Under the pieces are notes generated by a model that was given only the letters and a program-made list of their open reading frames with translations, was not told where the DNA came from and searched no databases. Below are positions 1 to 5,004 of a stretch of 5,004 nucleotides of DNA, one piece after another. A program made the translations under genes and the position numbers. Numbering within the stretch: the first letter of the stretch is position 1; the number at the start of each line of letters is the position of its first letter. The stretch is from NCBI GenBank assembly GCA_025936615.1, contig JAICSZ010000197.1, positions 1 through 5,004 of the forward strand, in the 5' to 3' direction. Source of the DNA: Pedococcus sp. GTDB lineage: Bacteria; Actinomycetota; Actinomycetes; Actinomycetales; Dermatophilaceae.

Positions 1-205
1 CGCGCACCCGCGCGTCGGCCTGGGCCAGGACGTGCTGGGCGCCCGTGCCGGCGGCCTGGAGCAGGGCGTCGGCCTGCGCGGTGTCGAGCCGGATGAGCGC
101 GCTCGTGAGGTGGTCGGGGGTGATCTCGGGGTTGCCGGCGGCCTGGGCCTCGCGCTGGGCGATCGCGAGGGCCTCGGCCACCTTCGCGGTGGGCTTCAGT
201 TCCAT
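1..205 (-). CDS. clpB: ATP-dependent chaperone ClpB, N-terminal fragment (runs off left edge)
   Basis: Only the first 68 codons are in the window. The ATG at 205-203 is preceded by AGGAGC (complement of 214-219) eight bases upstream, which supports this start. The peptide begins MELKPTAKVAEALAIAQREA and contains PEITPDHL at residues 26-33. This is the first helix and following motif of the Clp repeat (Clp_N) domain, which binds substrate at the entrance of the ClpB hexamer. In the family, ClpB is a cytoplasmic AAA+ disaggregase of about 850-870 residues that works with DnaK; both ATPase domains lie outside this window. The start resembles ClpB rather than ClpC, which normally opens with an MFERFT-type sequence. 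The HAIR-like operator upstream independently fits clpB, a known member of the actinobacterial HspR regulon. It is divergent from the peptidase gene. The rest of the gene cannot be judged. Confidence 0.85.
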   Translation of the reverse strand, partial: MELKPTAKVAEALAIAQREAQAAGNPEITPDHLTSALIRLDTAQADALLQAAGTGAQHVLAQADARVR

Positions 206-213
206 GTAGGGGT

Positions 214-219
214 GCTCCT
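214..219 (-). promoter_or_regulatory. Ribosome binding site of clpB
   Basis: The minus strand reads AGGAGC here, with an 8-nt spacer to the ATG at 205. It is a good Shine-Dalgarno match and decides the clpB start. Confidence 0.7.
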
Positions 220-249
220 GCTGGTCCGGGGGCGGTCTTCGAGTTGTCC

Positions 250-275
250 AACCTCGTCAAAGTTGAGTGTATTCC
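250..275 (-). promoter_or_regulatory. SigR/SigH-type promoter of clpB (GGAAT-N18-GTT)
   Basis: Read on the minus strand, GGAAT (275-271) is followed by exactly 18 bases (270-253) and then GTT (252-250). This matches the consensus of the Streptomyces SigR and mycobacterial SigH thiol/heat-stress promoters, GGAAT-N18/19-GTT. Transcription would begin roughly at 240-243, giving a leader of about 35-40 nt before the clpB ATG with the RBS inside it. The -35 element lies in the centre of the inverted repeat, and the spacer runs through its clpB-proximal arm, so repressor binding there should occlude polymerase. The mycobacterial clpB gene is known to depend on SigH as well as HspR. The consensus match is seen directly; promoter activity is inferred. 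Confidence 0.55.
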
Positions 276-288
276 GCTCAACTTTGAC
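256..288. promoter_or_regulatory. HAIR-like inverted repeat, putative HspR operator
   Basis: Two perfect 12-bp arms, GTCAAAGTTGAG (256-267) and CTCAACTTTGAC (277-288), flank a 9-bp centre. The core reads GTTGAGT-N7-GCTCAAC (262-282). The HspR-associated inverted repeat consensus is CTTGAGT-N7-ACTCAAG, so the spacing is exact and 11 of 14 arm bases match. The core TTGAG/CTCAA is intact; the outermost C/G pair is swapped to G/C and one inner A is G. HspR is a MerR-family repressor that, with DnaK as co-repressor, shuts off dnaK, clpB and related genes in actinobacteria until heat shock. Its position 50-83 bp upstream of the clpB start fits that role. The site is also upstream of the divergent peptidase gene, but an effect there is speculative. 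Confidence 0.8.
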
Positions 289-364
289 TCGCAGCCGGGT
301 GGCCGCACTGACCGGCTCTTCCGGTTTCGCTGCCCCGAGAACCACCGTATGGTCGGCCGCACTG

Positions 365-386
365 CCCCGGTCCCGCACGACCGGGG
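365..386. other. Short perfect inverted repeat in the peptidase leader
   Basis: CCCCGGTC (365-372) and GACCGGGG (379-386) form a perfect 8-bp stem around the 6-nt loop CCGCAC, ending 20 nt before the peptidase RBS. It could be an operator or a leader RNA hairpin. A weak -10-like TATGGT lies just upstream at 348-353, with only a poor -35 (TTTCGC, 325-330), so the peptidase promoter is not firmly placed. Short GC palindromes are common by chance in DNA of this composition. Confidence 0.35.
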
Positions 387-406
387 ACAGCCACAACTGG
401 ACACCT

Positions 407-413
407 GGAGGAG
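407..413 (+). promoter_or_regulatory. Ribosome binding site of the M28 peptidase
   Basis: GGAGGAG sits five bases before the GTG at 419. This strong Shine-Dalgarno match fixes the peptidase start. It excludes the much longer open frame that extends upstream to position 32 across the intergenic region and antisense to clpB. Confidence 0.85.
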
Positions 414-418
414 AAGCT

Positions 419-1942
419 GTGCGCGTACAACGACGTACCGCCGCGGCCGCAGTAGCGGCTGCCGCACTGGCAGTGACCACCCTGACCGCGGGACCGGCGC
501 AGGCCGGCAACCCCAACAACTCCACAAAGTTCACCGACGCCGTCACCGTGGACGGCGTCTACGAGCACCTCGAGGCCCTGCAGGCCGTCGCGGACGCCAA
601 CGACGGAAACCGAGCGGCCGGCACGAGCGGCTACGAGGCCTCCGGCGCCTATGTCGAGCAGACCTTGCGGGCCGCGGGCTACACACCGCACCGGCAGTAC
701 TTCGACTTCGACTACTTCGCCGAGCTGGCGCCCGCCCAGCTCGCCCAGGTCTCACCCGGCGCCACGACATACGGGACGGGCACCTACACCTACTCGGGCT
801 CCGGCGACGTCACAGCAGCGGTGCAAGGCGTCGACCTCCATCTCGACGGCGACCGCGCGAGCACCTCCGGGTGCGAGGCGTCGGACTTTGCCGGGTTCAC
901 CGCCGGGAACATCGCGCTGATCCAGCGCGGCACCTGCGGCTTCGGTGACAAGGCGGCCAACGCGACCGCTGCCGGCGCCAGCGCCGTCATCATCTTCAAC
1001 CAGGGCAACGACCCCGGCCGGATGGACCTCATCGTCGGCACCCTCGGCGGCATCGTCACCGACCTCCCCGTCGTGGGCGCCTCGTTCGCCGATGGCAACG
1101 AGCTCGCGACCACGACCGGCGCGGTGGCCCATGTGTTCGCCAGCACCGAGATGGACCGGCGGCAGACCTTCAACATCGTCGCCGAGACCAGCAAGGGCCG
1201 CGCCGACAACGTGGTCATGATGGGCGCCCACCTCGACAGCGTCAGCGACGGGCCCGGCATCAACGACAACGGCAGCGGTTCGGCATCGATCCTCGAGACC
1301 GCCGTGCAGCTGGCCGAGGTCAACAAGCTCAACAACCAGGTTCGCTTCGCCTGGTGGGGCGCCGAGGAGCTCGGTCTGCTCGGCTCGGAGCACTATGTGA
1401 GCGACCTGGTCGAGAACGACCCGGCCGCACTGCAGCGGATCGCCACGTACGTCAACTACGACATGGTGGCCTCGCCGAACTACGTCATCGGTGTCTACGA
1501 CGCGGACCAGTCGACCTACCCGGCGCCGGTCGATGTTCCCGCAGGCTCGCCGGAGACCGAGGACGTGTTCACCGACTACTTCGACCACGTCGGGCAGCCC
1601 TGGGTGGACACCGAGTTCTCAGGTCGCTCGGACTACCAGGCCTTCATCGTCAACGGCGTCCCGGCGTCCGGGCTGTTCACCGGTGCGGACGGGACGAAGA
1701 GCGACGAGGAGGTCGCGATGTTCGGCGGCACCGCCGGGATCATCTACGACCCCAACTACCACCAGCCGGGTGACACCCTGGCCAACGTGGACAAAGAGGC
1801 CTTGGACATCATGAGCAACGCGATCGCGCACGCGACGATCACGCTCGCCCAGGACACCTCCGCGATCAACGACAAGCGCAGCGCCGGCAAGTCCGGCAAC
1901 CCGCACCCGGTCATGGACGTGGGCGAGCAGCCCGCCGCCTGA
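419..1942 (+). CDS. Secreted M28-family zinc aminopeptidase with PA domain
   Basis: This 507-residue exported protein starts at GTG 419 behind GGAGGAG. Residues 1-29 form a Sec signal peptide: MRVQRR, a hydrophobic Ala-rich core, and an AQA cleavage site before GNPN. A PA (protease-associated) insert spans about residues 125-240, with the only two mature cysteines, Cys152 and Cys173, placed to form a disulfide. The catalytic M28 domain follows. By comparison with Streptomyces griseus aminopeptidase, the zinc ligands and catalytic residues are His271 (GAHLDS), Asp283 (GINDNGSGS), the Glu316-Glu317 pair (WWGAEELG; general base then ligand), Asp348 (VNYDMV) and His448 (DPNYHQPGD). All are present, so the enzyme should be active, removing N-terminal residues from peptides outside the cell. 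The layout resembles the leupeptin-inactivating enzymes and aminopeptidase S of streptomycetes. Substrate preference cannot be read from sequence. The gene stands alone, ending at a strong hairpin. Confidence 0.93.
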   Translation: MRVQRRTAAAAVAAAALAVTTLTAGPAQAGNPNNSTKFTDAVTVDGVYEHLEALQAVADANDGNRAAGTSGYEASGAYVEQTLRAAGYTPHRQYFDFDYFAELAPAQLAQVSPGATTYGTGTYTYSGSGDVTAAVQGVDLHLDGDRASTSGCEASDFAGFTAGNIALIQRGTCGFGDKAANATAAGASAVIIFNQGNDPGRMDLIVGTLGGIVTDLPVVGASFADGNELATTTGAVAHVFASTEMDRRQTFNIVAETSKGRADNVVMMGAHLDSVSDGPGINDNGSGSASILETAVQLAEVNKLNNQVRFAWWGAEELGLLGSEHYVSDLVENDPAALQRIATYVNYDMVASPNYVIGVYDADQSTYPAPVDVPAGSPETEDVFTDYFDHVGQPWVDTEFSGRSDYQAFIVNGVPASGLFTGADGTKSDEEVAMFGGTAGIIYDPNYHQPGDTLANVDKEALDIMSNAIAHATITLAQDTSAINDKRSAGKSGNPHPVMDVGEQPAA

Positions 1943-1967
1943 GCTCGACGGGGCTGACCCCACCGAA

Positions 1968-2004
1968 GGGCGCCGCGTCCGCCAGCACGGCGGGTGCGGC
2001 GCCC
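1968..2004 (+). terminator. Strong hairpin terminator after the peptidase gene
   Basis: Beginning 25 nt after the peptidase stop, arms 1968-1983 and 1989-2004 pair over 16 bp (14 Watson-Crick, two G-U) around the loop AGCAC. The outer nine pairs, GGGCGCCGC with GCGGCGCCC, are perfect. No T tract follows, as is common for actinobacterial hairpins thought to terminate transcription. The hairpin also argues against upstream starts of the next gene that would lie inside its right arm, such as the GTG at 1994. Confidence 0.7.
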
Positions 2005-2041
2005 CGGTGCGGGCGGCGACCGTCCGGCATACCGTGGCGGT

Positions 2042-2434
2042 GTGCCCATCCCGCTCGCCATCGGTCGCCTCAACAAGTCCGGCCTCAACCACCTCACGCG
2101 GCCGCTGATGCGCCACCTTCCGGGCTTCGGGGTGGTGCGGCACCGCGGACGCCGCTCCGGGCGCGTCTACGAGACACCTGTGAACGTCTTCCCGACGTCG
2201 ACCCGGATCATCATCGCGCTGACCTACGGGTCGGACACCGACTGGCTCAAGAATGTGCTCGCGGCCGGCGAGTGCGAGATCCAGACGCGCGGCCGGTGGG
2301 TGCACTGCACGCAGCCTCGGCTCTACCACGACCCGCAGCGCCACGGGATCCGGCCGGTGGAGCGCGCGGTTCTCGGGGCCATCCACGTGGAGGAGTTCCT
2401 CGAGCTGCAACGGGATCCGGCTAGACCTCGGTGA
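2042..2434 (+). CDS. Nitroreductase-family deazaflavin (F420)-dependent oxidoreductase
   Basis: The 130-residue product (from GTG 2042) has the layout of the Ddn/DUF385 family of small split-barrel proteins that bind F420H2 and reduce varied substrates, Mycobacterium tuberculosis Ddn being the best-known member. Family features seen are LPGFG at 26-30, the basic loop RHRGRRSGRVYETPV at 33-47 expected to contact the cofactor phosphates, the segment TDWLKNVLAAGECEI, and the closing VEEFLELQR. The length is normal. There is no membrane segment or signal peptide. The physiological substrate is unknown. An upstream GTG at 1994 is in frame but lies in the terminator hairpin, and its extra residues are not family-like, so 2042 is preferred; no convincing Shine-Dalgarno precedes either. 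The 3' end overlaps the convergent gluconokinase gene by 14 bp. Family assignment is confident; the exact start is less certain. Confidence 0.85.
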   Translation: MPIPLAIGRLNKSGLNHLTRPLMRHLPGFGVVRHRGRRSGRVYETPVNVFPTSTRIIIALTYGSDTDWLKNVLAAGECEIQTRGRWVHCTQPRLYHDPQRHGIRPVERAVLGAIHVEEFLELQRDPARPR

Positions 2435-2975
2435 CGTGGTCGTGGACCGGCAGGTCCAGCCGCTCGATGACCTCTGTCGCAAGGACATCCGGCGCCAGCG
2501 CGAGGTCGAGCACGATTCCGGACTCGTCCGGCTGGAGCGGCTCGAGCGCGTCGATCTGGGAGTCGAGCAGGCTGTCCGGCATGTAGTCGTGGTGCCGGTG
2601 CTGCATCCGCTCGTGGATCACCTCGCGCGGTCCGTCGAGGTGCACGAAGTCCAGCGATGGCGTCCCGTCCGCCAGGACGTCCCGGTAGCTGCGCTTGAGC
2701 GCCGAGCACGTGATCACCGTGGAACGGCCCTCGTCGGCACGCTCGCGCATCCAGCCCGCGAGGTCGCGAAGCCAGGGCCAGCGGTCCTCGTCGTCGAGGG
2801 GCGTGCCGGCGCGCATCTTCTCGACGTTGGCCCTCGGGTGGAAGTCGTCGGCCTCGGCGAACAGCATCCCCGTGTCACGGGCCACCAGGTGCGCCACCGT
2901 CGTCTTCCCCGAGCCGGACACGCCCATCACGACGACGTGCCGGGTGGGGGGCGGCAGCTCCAGCGGGTGGCTCAC
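2421..2975 (-). CDS. gntK: Gluconokinase (GntK type)
   Basis: The 184-residue cytoplasmic kinase is predicted to phosphorylate D-gluconate with ATP to 6-phosphogluconate, feeding the pentose phosphate pathway. Visible motifs are the P-loop GVSGSGKTT (18-26), the substrate loop EADDFHPRANVEKMRAGTPL (41-60) followed by DDEDRWPWL, the CSALKRSYRD segment (90-99), and MPDSLLDSQIDALEPL (132-147), the characteristic GntK C-terminal motif. Length matches the family (about 165-185). The start is GTG at 2975. It is supported by GGAGGTG (2983-2989, minus) seven bases upstream and by a GTGA overlap with the stop of the preceding PfkB kinase gene. It is the last gene of the operon, and its TAG at 2421-2423 lies inside the 3' end of the convergent oxidoreductase gene. 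Other small-molecule kinases share the fold, but the combined motifs point to gluconate. Confidence 0.92.
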   Translation of the reverse strand: MSHPLELPPPTRHVVVMGVSGSGKTTVAHLVARDTGMLFAEADDFHPRANVEKMRAGTPLDDEDRWPWLRDLAGWMRERADEGRSTVITCSALKRSYRDVLADGTPSLDFVHLDGPREVIHERMQHRHHDYMPDSLLDSQIDALEPLQPDESGIVLDLALAPDVLATEVIERLDLPVHDHVTEV

Positions 2976-3925
2976 CGCAACGCACCTCCGGGCTCGTGGC
3001 CGTCCAGCAGGACCAGCTCCTCACGGCTCGGCAGTCCCTGCCAGTCGCCATGGGTGCTCACGCAGAACGCCCCAAGGACGTTACCGCGGCGGAGACGTTC
3101 GGCCGCCGGCAGCCCGTCGAGGACACCCGACAGGTAGCCCGCGCTGAACGCGTCGCCGGCGCCGATGGTGTCGACCGCGGTGACGGCGAGGGCAGGTGCG
3201 TCCACGCGACCGTTGCTGGTCCACGCCGTCGCCCCGCCGGCCCCCCGCTTCACGACGACCTGCTCGACACCGCGGCCCAGGAGCGCCTGGACGGCTTCCT
3301 CCTGCGTGGTTGCGCGCGCGACCAGGTCCAGCTCGTCCTCGGAGGCCACCACCAGCTTGGTATGCCGCGTGAGCGGCTCGAGGGCGTCGCGCGCCTCCCC
3401 ACGGGTCCAGAGCCGACCCCGGTAGTTGACGTCCAGTGAGACGAAAGCACCTGCGGCAGAGGCGGACTCGACCAGCCAGCCGACCAGGTCGCGGCCTTCC
3501 GGTGACAGGGCTGGCGTGATGCCCGTGACGTGGACGAGTCGAGGGCGGCGCGTCAACGCCGGCTCGACGTGGTCGCGTCGTAGCGCCGACCCGGCTGAGC
3601 CGGCACGGCGGTAGTCGACGCGCGCGAGGTCGGCCGTCCGCCGCGCCACGAACATCAGGCCGGTGGGTCGCTGGGAGTCCACGACGACCTCGCTGACGTC
3701 GACGTCCTCTGCCCTGAGCTCCCTGCTGACCAGGCGGCCGAAGTCGTCGTCGCCCACGGCACCGACCCACTGCGCGCGGTGTCCGAGGCGAGCCATGCCG
3801 ATCGCGACGTTGGCCTCAGCACCGGCGACATGCGCCTGCCAGGCACCACCGCCAGTCGGTGCGGCGTCGTTGCCACGGAACGAGACCAGCGCCTCCCCGG
3901 CGGTGAGCAGGTCGGGCGCGCTCAC
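2972..3925 (-). CDS. kdgK: PfkB-family sugar kinase, probable 2-keto-3-deoxygluconate/galactonate kinase
   Basis: This 317-residue ribokinase-fold kinase has both PfkB signatures: the N-terminal substrate-side region with GAEANVAIGMARLG (35-48), and the C-terminal DTIGAGDAFSAGY (252-264), where Asp258 of GAGD is the catalytic base and the glycines form the anion hole. SLDVNYRGRLW (163-173) and the closing HGDWQGLPS (292-300) are typical of 2-keto-3-deoxygluconate kinases. It probably converts KDG or KDGal plus ATP to the 6-phosphate, the substrate of the aldolase encoded just upstream. E. coli uses the unrelated DgoK for this galactonate step, so this would be a non-orthologous replacement. 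Start GTG 3925 overlaps the aldolase stop as GTGA, and its own stop overlaps the gluconokinase start the same way. Its own Shine-Dalgarno is weak, so coupled translation is likely. Which epimer it prefers is not visible. Confidence 0.88.
   Translation of the reverse strand: MSAPDLLTAGEALVSFRGNDAAPTGGGAWQAHVAGAEANVAIGMARLGHRAQWVGAVGDDDFGRLVSRELRAEDVDVSEVVVDSQRPTGLMFVARRTADLARVDYRRAGSAGSALRRDHVEPALTRRPRLVHVTGITPALSPEGRDLVGWLVESASAAGAFVSLDVNYRGRLWTRGEARDALEPLTRHTKLVVASEDELDLVARATTQEEAVQALLGRGVEQVVVKRGAGGATAWTSNGRVDAPALAVTAVDTIGAGDAFSAGYLSGVLDGLPAAERLRRGNVLGAFCVSTHGDWQGLPSREELVLLDGHEPGGALR
2983..2989 (-). promoter_or_regulatory. Ribosome binding site of gluconokinase inside the PfkB kinase gene
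   Basis: The minus strand reads GGAGGTG, seven bases before GTG 2975 and within the last codons of the kinase gene. It is the strongest Shine-Dalgarno seen in this operon and decides the gluconokinase start. Confidence 0.75.
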
Positions 3926-4569
3926 GTCGTCCCCGCGGCCGCCTGGATGAGCTCCTGCGCGCGCCCGCGGAGGGCATCCAGGTCCCCGCCGGTCGCGGCG
4001 TCCCCCAGCAGCGGGCTGCCGACGCCGACGGCAACGGCGCCGGCCGCGAGGAAGTCCCGCGCCGCGTCGACGCCGATGCCCCCGACGGCCATGAAGGGCA
4101 CATCAGGCAAGGGGTCACGCAGGGCACGGAGGTAGCCCGGGCCGAGGACGGAGGCGGGGAAGAGCTTGACGACGTCGGCGCCCCGCTGGACGGCGGCCAC
4201 CGCCTCGCTGGGGGTGAACGCCCCTGCGGCCACCGGCACGTCGGCCGCCACCGCCGCGTCGACCGACTCGGCGAGGGCCGGCGTGACCACGAAGCCGGCG
4301 CCGGCCGCGAGCACGTCCGTGACGTCGCGCGCGGTGAGTACGGTGCCCGCGCCCACCCATACCTGCGACGGGGCCTCGGCACGCAGCCGCGCGATCGCGT
4401 CCAGGGCTCCGCGCGTGGTGAGTGAGATCTCCACCAGCCGCACCCCGGCGTCGCAGAGGGCGAGCGCCGCGCGGACGGCACCGTCGGCGTCCGGGGCACG
4501 CACGATCGCCATGAGCCGCGCCTGCGTGAGGTGCCTGAGGAAGTCCGCCCGCGGCATACCGGCCGTCAC
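3922..4569 (-). CDS. KDPG/KDPGal aldolase (2-dehydro-3-deoxy-6-phosphogluconate or -galactonate aldolase)
   Basis: The product is a class I (Schiff-base) aldolase of the Eda/DgoA family. It cleaves 2-keto-3-deoxy-6-phospho-sugar acids to pyruvate and glyceraldehyde 3-phosphate, in the cytoplasm, as a trimer in known members. Counting from GTG 4569 (215 aa), visible elements are LVEISLTT with catalytic Glu47, VGAGTVLT (72-79), FVVTPAL (93-99), and VVKLFPA with Schiff-base Lys135, followed by a phosphate-binding [12 protein letters not shown] after LFPASVL recalls E. coli DgoA (GPQYIKAL) more than Eda, leaning towards the galactonate epimer. Three in-frame starts are possible: GTG 4572, GTG 4569 and ATG 4557. 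I chose 4569 because it gives the same GTGA overlap seen at the other two junctions; none has a clear Shine-Dalgarno. Enzyme family is certain; epimer preference is inferred. Confidence 0.9.
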   Translation of the reverse strand: MTAGMPRADFLRHLTQARLMAIVRAPDADGAVRAALALCDAGVRLVEISLTTRGALDAIARLRAEAPSQVWVGAGTVLTARDVTDVLAAGAGFVVTPALAESVDAAVAADVPVAAGAFTPSEAVAAVQRGADVVKLFPASVLGPGYLRALRDPLPDVPFMAVGGIGVDAARDFLAAGAVAVGVGSPLLGDAATGGDLDALRGRAQELIQAAAGTT

Positions 4570-5004
4570 CACTCGGCGAACGAGCCGTCAGGGTGGCGCC
4601 ACACCGGGCCCCGCCAGGCGTGGCCGCGCTTGTCCGCAGCGCGAACGACCTGCTCGTCGATCTCGATCCCCAGGCCCGGGCCGGTGAGCCGCTCGACGTG
4701 CCCGTCGACGAATTGCAAGGGGGCAGTGTCCACGAGGTAGTCGAGCACCTCGGCACCCTGGTTGTAGTGGATGCCGATGCTCTGCTCCTGGATGAGGAAG
4801 TTCGGCGTGGCGAAGCCGACCTGGAGGCACGCCGCCAGCGCCAACGGGCCCAGGGGACAGTGCGGCGCGAGCTGGACGTCGAACACCTCCGCGAGAGAGG
4901 CGATCTTGCGGGTCTCGGTGATGCCGCCGGCGTGCGAGAGGTCGGGCTGGGCGACGGCGATGCCTGCCTGCAGGACCGGCAGGAACTCCTGGCGGGAGTA
5001 GAGC
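4566..5004 (-). CDS. dgoD: D-galactonate dehydratase-like enolase-superfamily enzyme, C-terminal part (runs off right edge)
   Basis: The last 145 residues are present; the reading frame is open to the right edge, beginning [14 protein letters not shown]. The sequence follows E. coli DgoD closely: [17 protein letters not shown], then [40 protein letters not shown] and the end [12 protein letters not shown]. Aligned from the shared C terminus with the 382-residue E. coli enzyme (numbering recalled, not computed), the Asp of QPD, the His of APHC and the Glu of IQEQ fall at Asp258, His285 and Glu310, the catalytic dyad and associated acid. DgoD dehydrates D-galactonate to 2-keto-3-deoxygalactonate, using Mg2+, as the first step of the De Ley-Doudoroff route. 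The N-terminal capping domain and metal ligands, about 237 residues, lie outside the window, so related acids such as gluconate are not excluded. It is the most upstream operon gene visible. Confidence 0.9.
   Translation of the reverse strand, partial: LYSRQEFLPVLQAGIAVAQPDLSHAGGITETRKIASLAEVFDVQLAPHCPLGPLALAACLQVGFATPNFLIQEQSIGIHYNQGAEVLDYLVDTAPLQFVDGHVERLTGPGLGIEIDEQVVRAADKRGHAWRGPVWRHPDGSFAEW

Noticed and set aside
266..271. TACACT on the minus strand as a housekeeping -10 for clpB
   Set aside because: It matches TANNNT well, but no TTGAC-like -35 lies at 16-19 bp. The GGAAT-N18-GTT element explains the region better.
32..418. N-terminal 129-codon extension of the peptidase reading frame up to position 32
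   Set aside because: It crosses the HAIR operator and lies antisense to clpB. The GTG at 419 has a strong RBS and is immediately followed by a textbook signal peptide, which must be N-terminal.
752..1588. 278-residue open frame on the minus strand inside the peptidase gene
   Set aside because: It is antisense to a gene with complete catalytic motifs. Long shadow frames are expected in high-GC DNA, and no recognisable domain is present.
1994..2041. Longer start (GTG 1994) for the F420-type oxidoreductase
   Set aside because: The start codon lies in the right arm of the terminator hairpin and the extra 16 residues do not resemble the family N terminus.
1619..2488. 289-residue minus-strand open frame spanning the peptidase end and the oxidoreductase gene
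   Set aside because: It covers parts of two well-supported genes and the terminator hairpin, and its composition is the Arg/Pro/Ala-rich pattern of out-of-frame GC-rich DNA.
2253..3137. 294-residue plus-strand open frame antisense to gluconokinase and the kinase gene end
   Set aside because: It begins inside the oxidoreductase gene and runs antisense to two genes with clear motifs; no family resemblance.
3816..4756. Long Arg-rich open frames on both strands over the aldolase gene
   Set aside because: They are out-of-frame shadows of the aldolase and dehydratase genes; the in-frame products carry the catalytic motifs.

Overview
The window is GC-rich, densely packed DNA, most consistent with an actinobacterium. 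Four things support this: a ClpB-type gene behind an HspR-type (HAIR) inverted repeat, a SigR/SigH-type promoter match at the same site, an F420-type (deazaflavin-dependent) oxidoreductase, and frequent GTG starts. The genus cannot be fixed from the sequence alone; a Micrococcales or Propionibacteriales member is plausible.

Layout. Positions 1-205 (minus) hold the start of a clpB disaggregase gene that runs off the left edge. Positions 206-418 are a divergent intergenic region. It carries a perfect 12-bp inverted repeat matching the HAIR operator, overlapped by a GGAAT-N18-GTT promoter facing clpB, and a second short hairpin nearer the rightward gene. Positions 419-1942 (plus) encode a secreted zinc aminopeptidase of family M28 with an inserted PA domain, followed by a strong 16-bp hairpin (1968-2004) that probably ends its transcript. 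Positions 2042-2434 (plus) encode a small F420-dependent nitroreductase-family protein, whose 3' end overlaps the last gene of the opposing operon by 14 bp.

Positions 2421-5004 (minus) are the distal part of a tightly coupled sugar-acid operon. In transcription order it holds a D-galactonate dehydratase-like enolase-superfamily enzyme (C-terminal 145 residues only), a KDPG/KDPGal aldolase, a PfkB-type 2-keto-3-deoxy-sugar-acid kinase and a gluconokinase. The first three make a complete dehydrate-phosphorylate-cleave route from an aldonate (galactonate, possibly gluconate) to pyruvate and glyceraldehyde 3-phosphate. Gluconokinase would add direct entry of gluconate as 6-phosphogluconate. All three gene junctions can be read as 4-nt GTGA stop/start overlaps, implying translational coupling.

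I see no mobile element, CRISPR array, tRNA or rRNA, and no clearly new biological system. The most informative signals are the combined HspR-operator/SigR-type promoter of clpB and the composition of the galactonate-type operon, in which a PfkB kinase stands where E. coli uses DgoK and a gluconokinase is added.
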